IMG/VR virus record: IMGVR_UViG_3300043409_001471
Coordinates: 1-32,875 of that record
Source: a virus
Length of the DNA: 32,875 bases
Direction: 5' to 3' (one strand)
The position numbers were made by a program, and so were the translations under genes. The notes below the pieces were generated by a model that was not told the DNA's origin, did not search any database, and saw nothing but the letters and a program-made list of their open reading frames with translations. Every line of letters starts with the position of its first letter. The stretch's first letter is position 1. Shown here piece by piece: positions 15,068 through 22,217 of this stretch.

Positions 15068-17094
15068 TAGTATATTCGATTAATAATTTTTAATAGTTCA
15101 ACCTTGCAAGTATCTTCATTGGAAGCGTTAAAATCTTCGATCTTATTGAGTCGATATAGTACGCCATCAATCCAGATTAACTTTGAAAAATCTAATTGAT
15201 AAACGTCTTTATTTGAAAGCTTCATCGTGCAACTAAGTAAGCGAGAATCTTTATCTGTGATCTCTGCCATGTAACTACTCCAGTAAGAATTAAAAAGATT
15301 TGTAAACGGGTATGTTGTTACGTTGAAATATATCTCTTTTGGTACTCCAAAACATATATCATTAGTTGGATTTATCGGATCATCAAGATGCCCTGCATAT
15401 CCGTAACTTGTCAAAGCTGAAAGAACGGTACCCCCATTTTTTAAATTCCATGATGAAATACCAGTAATCTTTTTAGCTTGCATTATCCTAATTACTGACT
15501 CCATTTTATCCTCAGTGCTATTTGCATTTGATAACTTATAAATCGATGAATAAATTTTATCAGTTCCTACGAGTTTATATAATGGAGAACTCGCAAATAT
15601 TACGTCGACTGTTTCAGTATCTTTTACAAAATTATATTCAGTATCATATAAATAATCGCCAAATCCTTCATTGTTTTTCTTTCTATAATTTTCAGAATAG
15701 TAGTCATTGTCTTGCTTAAATTTGAATTGATAGTATCTTGAATTGATTTCAGACATTGGTTTTATCCGCATAGGCTTAGAACGATCGACCTTCAAAGACC
15801 AATCGATCGCAGTAGCGTCTTCGTAATACGTAACGAAAGGTCTAATCTTTAACTTCTTTTCTGTTTCGTAATCCTCGAAAACGTATAGATTAAACATCTT
15901 ACAAATCGAAGAAAAGAAATCCTTTTGAAATATACCCTTAGGTATTGTATCATTTATAATAATTGCATCGCCGTAGCTTATTGGTATTTGAACAGGAGAG
16001 GTTGTCGATAATGTTAACGCACCCCCATATTGTTGTATCTGTATTATATTGCTCGTCATTTCAAGCTTTAATGTATCACCGGTATTGAATGTGATATTAC
16101 TTATAGATAACGTAATTCCAAAAGGTCTTGGTACTGATGGAATATAAACACTCTGTTGTGATAATATTGTACTATTTTTTTTCAAGTAAAATGTTGCATT
16201 CGATGGAATACTTGTGGCGCTATTTATTTGACCAGCAAAAGCACAAGTTATATCCGTCGTTAAAGGTGTAGCTGGAAAATACGTGAATGTATCGTTATTA
16301 AAGTTCGAAGTAAATGATCCGAGCGTTGTAATGGTGTATCTAACAAACTGTATGTTATTATACGTCGCAGCAGTAGCATCGGCATCGAAAGCAGTAGTCG
16401 ATGAATTATTATAAATATCCGTTTGATTATTTGGTACAATTAATCTATCAAAAAGAGGCGTACTAAGTAAAGGAAAATCCCAGGTATAACTCGATGCCTC
16501 TATTATCTTCGTTAAGTATTGCTTGACGAATAAAGCAGGCCTAAACGTTTTAAAGTCAAAGTCTACTTTATTCGTCGAAGCGACGCCGTAATCAATAAGC
16601 GGAAATAATACTCCACTTCCAGCAATCGTATCCCAACTTGTAGTAATGTTTGTATTATTCCAAAGAATATTTGCGATACCCATGTCTAAGTCTTCGAGTT
16701 TCTTAGTACCTAAATCAGTAATAAAACCGCCAAGCTCACCAAAGACTGCGCATTCATACTCGATGAAACCATCGTCGACGATTACTTCGAGAATACGAAA
16801 TATGCCTTTAAAGACTTGCATATTATCTGCGAAGATTATCGCACTCGCTGCGATTGCTGCATTGAAGTTTGCGCCTATATTATCGATAGCTGGGTTATAA
16901 TCGTTTGAAGCGTTTATATTGAATATATTACCAAAAATAAGATTATTGTTTTTCGTGCCAGGAAATAACATAGTCTTTGAATATGTCGTATTCTTTGCTC
17001 CGAAATCCTTAATGTCATCGATAGCGAGTGTTAAGATCGTGCTAAACGATTCGTTAATATCTATTTTTTGATTCTCGATATAAACTTCTATCAT
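15067..17094 (-). CDS. Distal tail / baseplate hub-like protein (675 aa)
   Basis: The N-terminus (MIEVYIENQKIDINESFSTIL...DDIKDFGAKNTTYSKTM) is a hallmark I associate with a large tail-tip protein in Bacteroidota siphophages. The rest is beta-rich with many Asn, Thr and aromatic residues and a cluster near residues 415-500 (FEDYETEKKLKIRPFV, then FKFKQDNDYYSENYRKK). No lysozyme or peptidase motif is visible. Its ATG overlaps the preceding gene's stop (ATGA) and its stop overlaps the tape-measure start. A tail-tip hub (Tal-like) role is inferred from size and linkage with the Dit-like gene. Confidence 0.65.
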   Translation of the reverse strand: MIEVYIENQKIDINESFSTILTLAIDDIKDFGAKNTTYSKTMLFPGTKNNNLIFGNIFNINASNDYNPAIDNIGANFNAAIAASAIIFADNMQVFKGIFRILEVIVDDGFIEYECAVFGELGGFITDLGTKKLEDLDMGIANILWNNTNITTSWDTIAGSGVLFPLIDYGVASTNKVDFDFKTFRPALFVKQYLTKIIEASSYTWDFPLLSTPLFDRLIVPNNQTDIYNNSSTTAFDADATAATYNNIQFVRYTITTLGSFTSNFNNDTFTYFPATPLTTDITCAFAGQINSATSIPSNATFYLKKNSTILSQQSVYIPSVPRPFGITLSISNITFNTGDTLKLEMTSNIIQIQQYGGALTLSTTSPVQIPISYGDAIIINDTIPKGIFQKDFFSSICKMFNLYVFEDYETEKKLKIRPFVTYYEDATAIDWSLKVDRSKPMRIKPMSEINSRYYQFKFKQDNDYYSENYRKKNNEGFGDYLYDTEYNFVKDTETVDVIFASSPLYKLVGTDKIYSSIYKLSNANSTEDKMESVIRIMQAKKITGISSWNLKNGGTVLSALTSYGYAGHLDDPINPTNDICFGVPKEIYFNVTTYPFTNLFNSYWSSYMAEITDKDSRLLSCTMKLSNKDVYQLDFSKLIWIDGVLYRLNKIEDFNASNEDTCKVELLKIINRIY

Positions 17095-18233
17095 TGAAAT
17101 TGAGTTTTATATGACGTATTGAACTCGACATCTATTGCTAAGTTAATTAACCCATCGACGATATGCTCTTTAAATTCATAGTTAGTAGACGTGATAACGA
17201 CAGGATAGAGAGTTCCTGAGTCTTCAATTAATACTTGAGGCGATGTAACGAGTTGCGCGAGCCATTGATACTCAAGATCAGAGAGCCAGTCGCTATTCAT
17301 TCGGAGACGTTCTTTGAACTTACCTGCGAACTCAGTCTTTTGTTGATACATAGTAGATCCAGACTTAACAGAGACTACTCCAGACGCATTAACTCGATAT
17401 CCTAATTGATTATAAGATTTACGCTCGATATCAAAGAATCGCCTTGAAACCTTATTGAATAGCATCGACTCGTAACCTCCGAACTTATTCATAAAGTGAG
17501 CTGTGTAGTTACGATATAGACCAGCGCATAAGAGATTGATTGTATAAGTTACTCCTCCAAACGCTACGGTGTACGATGTCGTAGACGATGTGAAGTTACC
17601 TGCGTAGTCTACATTTATAGCGAGAGGCGAGATATTAAGTATCTGTAATGTATTCGCCGCAGTCGGTGTTATCGTCTTCGTTCTCGTTGAAGTACCTCCT
17701 GTGATAACTACGTTAAAAGGCGTAGTCGTTTCACTAAAATAAGGGATAAAATAATTAGCGTTTGCAAAAGTCATATCTATCGTAGTCGGTCGATCTGTTG
17801 TAGGAACGTCATCGTAATTGCCTAATATCGTAAAGTCATTGATACGCCCGTTGTAGTGATTGAAGAAAGTACGTGTTGAATCTGTTAAGATTATTGCACC
17901 TACAGTACCTGAGTACTCTTCTCTCATTTTTATTACTACGCTCAAAGACCATGATCCTTCGCCGAGTTCTTGAGCAAGTATGCCGGCGCCTGTGGGTTGC
18001 AACTGAGCAACTACGTACTCGCGTACGATGTTACTAAAATCCATTATACCTCTATTAGTTGTAGGATTAGGAAAGTACTTGCCAGTAAATACTTGTACGC
18101 CGTTGATCCATACTTCGCCTACGTATTTGTAATTTGGGTATGTTGTAGGGTTTGCGGCGTTCGCATCGTATGCTACGTAAACGAGAGGATCGTTTACGCT
18201 TGAATATACGGGCGGTGTTGATTCAAATATCAT
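17091..18233 (-). CDS. Distal tail protein-like (Dit-like) (380 aa)
   Basis: A beta-rich protein with paired domains. Residues 1-150 include VGEVWINGVQVFTGKYF and DFSNIVREYV. Residues 150-235 are Thr-rich (VVITGGTSTRTKTITPTAANTL). Residues 240-380 include a Y-R-N-Y-T-x-H-F-M-N-K-F-G-G segment followed by a V-S-R-R-F-F-D-I-E-R-K-S-Y motif and WLSDLEYQWLAQLV. The last region is conserved in Bacteroidota phage tail proteins located next to the hub. The start overlaps the upstream gp10-like gene by the ATGA pattern. I infer a distal-tail or baseplate ring; confidence in the exact name is moderate. Confidence 0.6.
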   Translation of the reverse strand: MIFESTPPVYSSVNDPLVYVAYDANAANPTTYPNYKYVGEVWINGVQVFTGKYFPNPTTNRGIMDFSNIVREYVVAQLQPTGAGILAQELGEGSWSLSVVIKMREEYSGTVGAIILTDSTRTFFNHYNGRINDFTILGNYDDVPTTDRPTTIDMTFANANYFIPYFSETTTPFNVVITGGTSTRTKTITPTAANTLQILNISPLAINVDYAGNFTSSTTSYTVAFGGVTYTINLLCAGLYRNYTAHFMNKFGGYESMLFNKVSRRFFDIERKSYNQLGYRVNASGVVSVKSGSTMYQQKTEFAGKFKERLRMNSDWLSDLEYQWLAQLVTSPQVLIEDSGTLYPVVITSTNYEFKEHIVDGLINLAIDVEFNTSYKTQFQ

Positions 18234-18853
18234 GGTACTAAATTATTTATAATATCTATTTTTACTGATGTTCCAAGCTCTTTCTCTGCAATAGGTAAAA
18301 AGGTTTGTGTAGCATCGCTCCAAAAATGGCGAGGTCTTATTCCATGACGTTTGATCATGTATGCCATTTGTACCGCCGCTTTTGTTGAAGCATCGCGCAT
18401 GGTTTTTCCTTTTGCTTCTCTACTTGTTACGGCTACCTTTACATTTCGTGCGCTTAGACCTTCTCTATTTATATATTCCTTTAATGACTTAACCATATCG
18501 CCCTTTGGATTAACTCCCTTAGTGCGAAATTTAAAACGAGAACCTCGATCTACTGCCCATCCGTTAACACCTTCGTCAACATACGATGCGTATAAAGGCG
18601 CGTTAATTCCTACGCTTAAAGTAGATTCACTTTTTTCTAAATCAGTAGGCTTTATATTATCTTGCATAAAGCCTGAGCTTGCTACGTCCTTTCTCTCAAT
18701 CTCTTCATTGATAAGCTCAATGTAAGTGCCTGCAAGTTGAAGTAAAGTATTCTCTGTGTCAGTAAACTTAACGGGCGTATAGTCAGCTCTCGATTCGCTC
18801 GATAACTCGATATCTGTATCCTCTAAAATCTTATGTACAATAGACTTTGGCAT
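18230..18853 (-). CDS. HK97 gp10-like head-tail/tail completion protein (207 aa)
   Basis: Residues about 40-120 carry the gp10-family pattern: a helix (LAGTYIELINEEIERKDVASSGFM), then DNIKPT, beta strands and YASYVDEGVNGW, where the protein contacts the tail tube. The C-terminal part has basic segments (RNVKVAVTSREAKGKTMRD) and an Arg-Pro-Arg-His-Phe-Trp motif typical of this family. These proteins complete the neck or the tail end and are usually 120-200 residues, so the size fits. Its ATG overlaps the stop of the chaperone-like gene by one base (TAATG). Confidence 0.65.
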   Translation of the reverse strand: MPKSIVHKILEDTDIELSSESRADYTPVKFTDTENTLLQLAGTYIELINEEIERKDVASSGFMQDNIKPTDLEKSESTLSVGINAPLYASYVDEGVNGWAVDRGSRFKFRTKGVNPKGDMVKSLKEYINREGLSARNVKVAVTSREAKGKTMRDASTKAAVQMAYMIKRHGIRPRHFWSDATQTFLPIAEKELGTSVKIDIINNLVP

Positions 18854-19512
18854 TACTTATTGATATATTTTTGATACGATTGAAACGACTTTAAATAAGC
18901 GAGAGTATTAAACGCTTGTAAAATAGGCAGATCAAAAGCTTGATCAAGTGATATACCTTCGTGTTCTGCGATTTGTTTAGCTGAGTAGATCCAGCCGTAC
19001 TGATCGATAAAAGAATGAGGTTTTTCTACTATCGCATCTTCTTCTTCTTCGCTTTGCTCAACTTCGAAAAGTCCTTTATACGATTTAAGTAACTCAGAGA
19101 ATGAGAGTAGAAAAGTAGTAAAGTCTTTAAGTACGTATCTCACGTTTGTATCTAATAAAATCGATGCTTTTAATTCGTGATGTCGTTCATCTCTCCAAAT
19201 AGTTGCACATATTAAGTGCATCGCGTCGATCTCGCCTTGCTTCATAAAGTGTTGAACTTCGATAAATTGCCCCAGGTTTATCTTTGTCGCATCATTCGTA
19301 AACTTCATACGCATAAAAAAAGGCTTTTTGTCTAATTTGTAGAATGACTTTTCAACTTGCTTTGATAGTCTTATGAATTTTTTAGGATCCATCGTGTTTA
19401 CTTCGTCATAAGTCATGGCGTACATATCGCAAATAATAAGAGCTACTTGTGTAACTTCATCGTTTTCGGCGCTCCAAAAAGCTGCTATTCTTTGATACTG
19501 CGACAATGTCAT
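18853..19512 (-). CDS. Tail assembly chaperone-like protein (219 aa)
   Basis: An alpha-helical cytosolic-type protein with an acidic run (EQSEEEEDAIVE, about residues 152-163). It ends with a conserved tail I have seen in Bacteroidota phages (YGWIYSAKQIAEHEGI, then QAFDLPILQAFNTLAYLKS). It opens the tail cluster that includes the tape measure, and tail chaperones normally bind tape measure. No slippery sequence or frameshift extension is evident: it ends on a TAA overlapping the next start. It lies 7 bases after late-promoter motif copy 3. The function is inferred; a neck protein is an alternative. Confidence 0.55.
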   Translation of the reverse strand: MTLSQYQRIAAFWSAENDEVTQVALIICDMYAMTYDEVNTMDPKKFIRLSKQVEKSFYKLDKKPFFMRMKFTNDATKINLGQFIEVQHFMKQGEIDAMHLICATIWRDERHHELKASILLDTNVRYVLKDFTTFLLSFSELLKSYKGLFEVEQSEEEEDAIVEKPHSFIDQYGWIYSAKQIAEHEGISLDQAFDLPILQAFNTLAYLKSFQSYQKYINK

Positions 19513-19519
19513 ATAGTGT

Positions 19520-19546
19520 AAGTGGCAAAAAACGTAGATTTGTTTC
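19520..19546 (-). promoter_or_regulatory. Candidate phage late promoter, copy 3 (tail operon)
   Basis: Minus strand GAAACAAA, 12 bases (TCTACGTTTTTT), then GCCACTT, 7 bases before the ATG at 19512. It fits exactly in the 36-bp gap between terL and the first tail gene. Because the gap has no other use, the match is not explained by coding constraint. Confidence 0.72.
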
Positions 19547-19548
19547 TA

Positions 19549-20739
19549 TCAATCATCCTCAGCGAAAGAGTAATTTCCAGAGTTTTCGAATTGGCTCAGC
19601 TTATTAAGACCTATATATCTAAGCGCATCGATGGCGTGATTCATAATATCCTCTGGCGCGTTCAATGATCTACCTTCTCGATCCTTCGCCCATCGATACT
19701 GGCGAAGCTCTTTGATCAAGTTCAAGCTTGTTTTCGTTATCCTAAGATCGTATTGTTGTAAACGATCAATAGACGCTTTAACGGAGTCTGGTCCTTTACG
19801 AGCTGCTTCAATATAAAAGCCTGCGTTTGAGATATCCTTTATCGACTTCGGCTCTGCGCTATCTGCAACGATACAATGATCTGTATTTACTTCATATTGT
19901 TTTAAGCGCCCTACGATCTCGCTATTCGTCAGTTTAGTCTGATATAGTAATTCATTCACGTAAATCTTTCCATCGTGCCTATAAGCCTCTATTAGCGCTG
20001 TGGGATCATTTGTGAAGCCCCAGTCTAAGCCGTAAGCGATAAACTCGGCTTCTTTAGGGATTTGATCGCATTGTTCCCAGTTATTAAAGATAACGCCCTC
20101 GAGAGATCCGATCTCGCCCATGCCGTAGACGCGATACCAATTACTCCAGAAAGAAGAACCTTTCTGCGCTTTGTCTTTTGCTTTGAGTATAAAGTTAAGA
20201 GCCGATTCTGGGCACGCTTCGTTATCGAGATAGTTAATTATGAGAAAGTCTACGTCAGAATCATTGATAAGCTCATCATGAAACCAGAAGGGATTTGTAG
20301 GATTCCAGTCTAAGTAAACGCCTTTTTTAGTACGTGAAGCAAGTTCGGTGTATGCATGAAACGTCATATTGTTTGCTTCGTTCATGTAAAGCCAATCACG
20401 GCGAGCGCCTCGAAGCTTTGCGTCGTTATCGGCCGAGAAGAACTCTATTTGTGATCCATTGCCAAAGGTGTATTTAAAATCCGTGGCATTCCATCGATCT
20501 TCAAACCACCGCCCTGTTTCATACATGATCTTTTTGAAGTCCTTCATTGCCCCACGTTTAAGGTGTGGGATTGATTCCGCTACTACCGATATCTCGCTAA
20601 ACGCAGACTTTGCTGCGATGTCAATAAGTATCGGGAGGATTGCGTACGTCTTACCGGCACTGGTGCCACCTTGAACGCCTCGCACAAATTTGCGAAGCTT
20701 TAAGATTTTGTTGATGGCAGTAGTGCGTATGAATGGCAT
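19549..20739 (-). CDS. terL: Terminase large subunit (396 aa)
   Basis: The DNA-packaging motor ATPase and nuclease. Walker A is GGTSAGKT (residues 24-31) and Walker B ends at Glu121 in WLYMNEAN. The RNase H-like nuclease domain shows Asp239 (YGLDWGFTNDP), Asp293 (IVADSAEP) and Asp371 (IMNHAIDALRY), the three acidic positions needed to cut concatemeric DNA. At 396 residues it is compact but complete, with an intact ATPase N-terminus. It cooperates with TerS, encoded 102 bp upstream, and docks on the portal. Notably, the portal gene is 10 kb away instead of next door. Its ATG overlaps the stop of the 33-residue membrane peptide by one base. Confidence 0.95.
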   Translation of the reverse strand: MPFIRTTAINKILKLRKFVRGVQGGTSAGKTYAILPILIDIAAKSAFSEISVVAESIPHLKRGAMKDFKKIMYETGRWFEDRWNATDFKYTFGNGSQIEFFSADNDAKLRGARRDWLYMNEANNMTFHAYTELASRTKKGVYLDWNPTNPFWFHDELINDSDVDFLIINYLDNEACPESALNFILKAKDKAQKGSSFWSNWYRVYGMGEIGSLEGVIFNNWEQCDQIPKEAEFIAYGLDWGFTNDPTALIEAYRHDGKIYVNELLYQTKLTNSEIVGRLKQYEVNTDHCIVADSAEPKSIKDISNAGFYIEAARKGPDSVKASIDRLQQYDLRITKTSLNLIKELRQYRWAKDREGRSLNAPEDIMNHAIDALRYIGLNKLSQFENSGNYSFAEDD

Positions 20740-20840
20740 TAAGAATATTTTGACATCAAATTAGAAAACAAAAACCAGGTACTAAAAAATAATACTAAAT
20801 AGATTAATATCAAATATAGTATTTCTTTATACGTTTTCAT
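20739..20840 (-). CDS. 33-residue single-pass membrane peptide between terS and terL
   Basis: The ATG (20838-20840) follows the terS stop with no gap (TAAATG) and its own TAA overlaps the terL ATG (TAATG), so it fits the intergenic space to the base. The peptide starts MKTYKEILYLILIYLVLFF and continues STWFLFSNLM, one strongly hydrophobic helix with a Lys-containing N-terminus. Exact packing on both sides supports translation. The function is unknown. A membrane micro-protein coupling TerS to TerL translation, or a small lysis or superinfection factor, is conceivable. Confidence 0.6.
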   Translation of the reverse strand: MKTYKEILYLILIYLVLFFSTWFLFSNLMSKYS

Positions 20841-21269
20841 TTACTCGGGGGTTACGTCAGGGAATAAACCTTGCTCGACCTTGACATCGTTTTGAATTTT
20901 TTCTACTAAGCCTAATTTCTTAGCGATTATATTAGGATTAAACAATCCAACAGATGCTCCTTTGAAGTTATGAACAAAGCAATTTTTCTGTATACGCGTT
21001 ATGATAGTAGAATATTCGTCGTAAGATCCTCCTTTATTTGATACATAATCACCTAGACTATTGATAATATTCTTGTCAGCAAGGTAACATTCAAAGCCTT
21101 CAAAAGTGATAGGAGTCTCTAATGGAGTATTTTCGATACGACCATCTTTACCTACGTATTCGACTTTGTACATAGGATTATTTCTCTCATGCAAAACATA
21201 GTTTTCAAAGAGTTCCCATAGAATATCTGAGTTTTCTATGTATTTACCTTTTTCCTTTTTTGTTGGCAT
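20841..21269 (-). CDS. terS: Terminase small subunit, gp3-like (142 aa)
   Basis: The fold pattern is that of the DNA-packaging protein gp3-like small terminases: a Lys-rich N-terminus, ILWELFENYV, an ITFEGFECYLADK helix-turn-helix-like middle, a Y-x-x-I-I-T-R-I helix and the family's end, GLFNPNIIAKKLGLVEK. It recognises packaging sites and feeds DNA to TerL. It overlaps the upstream 72-residue gene by 26 bases. The C-terminal tail (VEQGLFPDVTPE) is short and acidic, as in TerS proteins that contact TerL. Confidence 0.8.
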   Translation of the reverse strand: MPTKKEKGKYIENSDILWELFENYVLHERNNPMYKVEYVGKDGRIENTPLETPITFEGFECYLADKNIINSLGDYVSNKGGSYDEYSTIITRIQKNCFVHNFKGASVGLFNPNIIAKKLGLVEKIQNDVKVEQGLFPDVTPE

Positions 21270-21462
21270 TTTCTATCGGTTTTTGATTTTCGAATACGTA
21301 GCGGACTAATTCATTTACGCATGACTGACATCCTTTAACTGCCCATGGTAATTCTGGATTAATAAGATTTGCTTCACTAATTAGTTGTTCAATTTCAAGA
21401 TCAGATGCGTGTGCGTCGATTCCGAGTTTAACTCGATCGTAGAGATAGTTTAAATTTGTCAT
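21244..21462 (-). CDS. Small hypothetical protein upstream of terS (72 aa)
   Basis: A helical protein with a single C-x-x-C pair (GCQSCVNELVRYVF, about residues 44-47) and a basic C-terminus (ENANKKGKR). Small proteins with a G-C-x-S-C-V-x-E-L-V element occur upstream of terminase genes in Bacteroidota phages, as I recall. One C-x-x-C is not enough for a zinc site within a monomer. It overlaps the sigma-like gene by 4 bases (ATGA) and terS by 26 bases, so all three are probably co-translated. Confidence 0.6.
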   Translation of the reverse strand: MTNLNYLYDRVKLGIDAHASDLEIEQLISEANLINPELPWAVKGCQSCVNELVRYVFENQKPIENANKKGKR

Positions 21463-21929
21463 AGTTCTATATGTTTTTTTATGTTTCTTCTTGCGTTTTT
21501 AATTGTATGAAATATCGATATATGGGGTATGCCTGTGATCTCCGATACTTTACGATACGTTTTATGTTCGGCGTAAAGTTCTAATATTTTTGCTTCATAC
21601 CAATGAATTTTTTCCAAAGGTACAACAATTACGTCAACATCAAAGTCTTGCAATACGTCTGGAAGCGATTCTAAGGTGGTTTCTTTCGCCTTTAACTTGC
21701 TAAACGTACTACGCTCCCAACGAACCATATTGAAGAGCATCTTAGCCACGTATGCAGTTAATTTGTTTCTAAGGTGTAGATCGATGATTTCGCTTTCAGG
21801 TTTGCTAAGAAGTTCCATAAAAGTATGCTGTAGCACTTCTTCTTGAATATCAATGGGGCGAATACGCGCCAAGCAAGTTCTCAAGTCTTGAGAAATGTAA
21901 AGATCTGCTATTATTTGCTTTGCGTTCAC
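21459..21929 (-). CDS. Sigma-70-like transcription factor (156 aa)
   Basis: Residues about 27-75 resemble sigma region 2 (IDIQEEVLQHTFMELL, then LRNKLTAYVAKMLFNMVRWER). Residues 122-150 form a region 4-type helix-turn-helix (HKTYRKVSEITGIPHISIFHTIKNARRNIKK). A linker rich in Asp/Val separates them. This is the layout of small ECF-type sigma factors, and similar genes occur in Bacteroidota phages. It lies between the replication block and the terminase genes, an ideal place for an early gene that turns on late transcription. Four copies of a novel 27-bp motif upstream of late genes are candidate targets. Upstream is the GTTACA repeat field, which could control it. No anti-sigma gene was seen. 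Confidence 0.7.
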   Translation of the reverse strand: MNAKQIIADLYISQDLRTCLARIRPIDIQEEVLQHTFMELLSKPESEIIDLHLRNKLTAYVAKMLFNMVRWERSTFSKLKAKETTLESLPDVLQDFDVDVIVVPLEKIHWYEAKILELYAEHKTYRKVSEITGIPHISIFHTIKNARRNIKKHIEL

Positions 21930-21958
21930 TTTGTAAAATTAAACTAATTTATTTGAAA

Positions 21959-22217
21959 GTTACAATAGTTACATCAAAGTTACAGCCTTTGTAACTTTGT
22001 AATCCAATACTAGTAAGGGTTACAGACGAAAGTTACAAAGTTACACGTTTTTTGAGGTGTGTATCTGTATTTCTATATACATATATAATATATATATAAT
22101 ATAAGTATTTTATATATCTATAGTAATTCTTGTAACTTTGTAACTTTGACTTGAAACCCACGCCCATACTACAAAGTAAAGTTACAAGGGTATGTAACTT
22201 TCTTGTAACTTTGTAAC
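21959..22217. repeat. GTTACA iteron field around an AT-rich core: candidate replication origin or operator
   Basis: Thirteen copies of GTTACA lie in 259 bp. Those reading GTTACA on the plus strand start at 21959, 21968, 21979, 22019, 22032, 22040 and 22181. Those reading TGTAAC start at 21990, 22131, 22139, 22193, 22204 and 22212. Neighbouring copies are 8-11 bp apart, about one helical turn. A 17-bp block at 22029-22045 is a perfect inverted repeat of 22131-22147, and between them is a pure AT-rich stretch (about 22070-22125). Iterons flanking a melting-prone core are classic for replicon origins. The last copy begins exactly at the primase stop codon. A transcriptional operator is the main alternative. 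Confidence 0.75.
21975..22007 (-). promoter_or_regulatory. Possible Bacteroidota-type promoter for the sigma-like gene, inside the iterons
   Basis: On the minus strand TTG (22005-22007), 22 bases, then TAACTTTG (21975-21982) fits the Flavobacterium-type pattern TTG, 17-23 bases, TANNTTTG. The TAACTTTG box is itself part of an iteron, so any iteron-binding protein would compete with RNA polymerase here. The sigma-like ATG is 46 bp downstream. Every TGTAACTTTG iteron contains a TANNTTTG match, so chance is a real alternative. Confidence 0.35.

Noticed and set aside
21959-22217. CRISPR array
   Set aside because: Repeats are only 6-17 bp, occur in both orientations and have no unique spacers of regular length.
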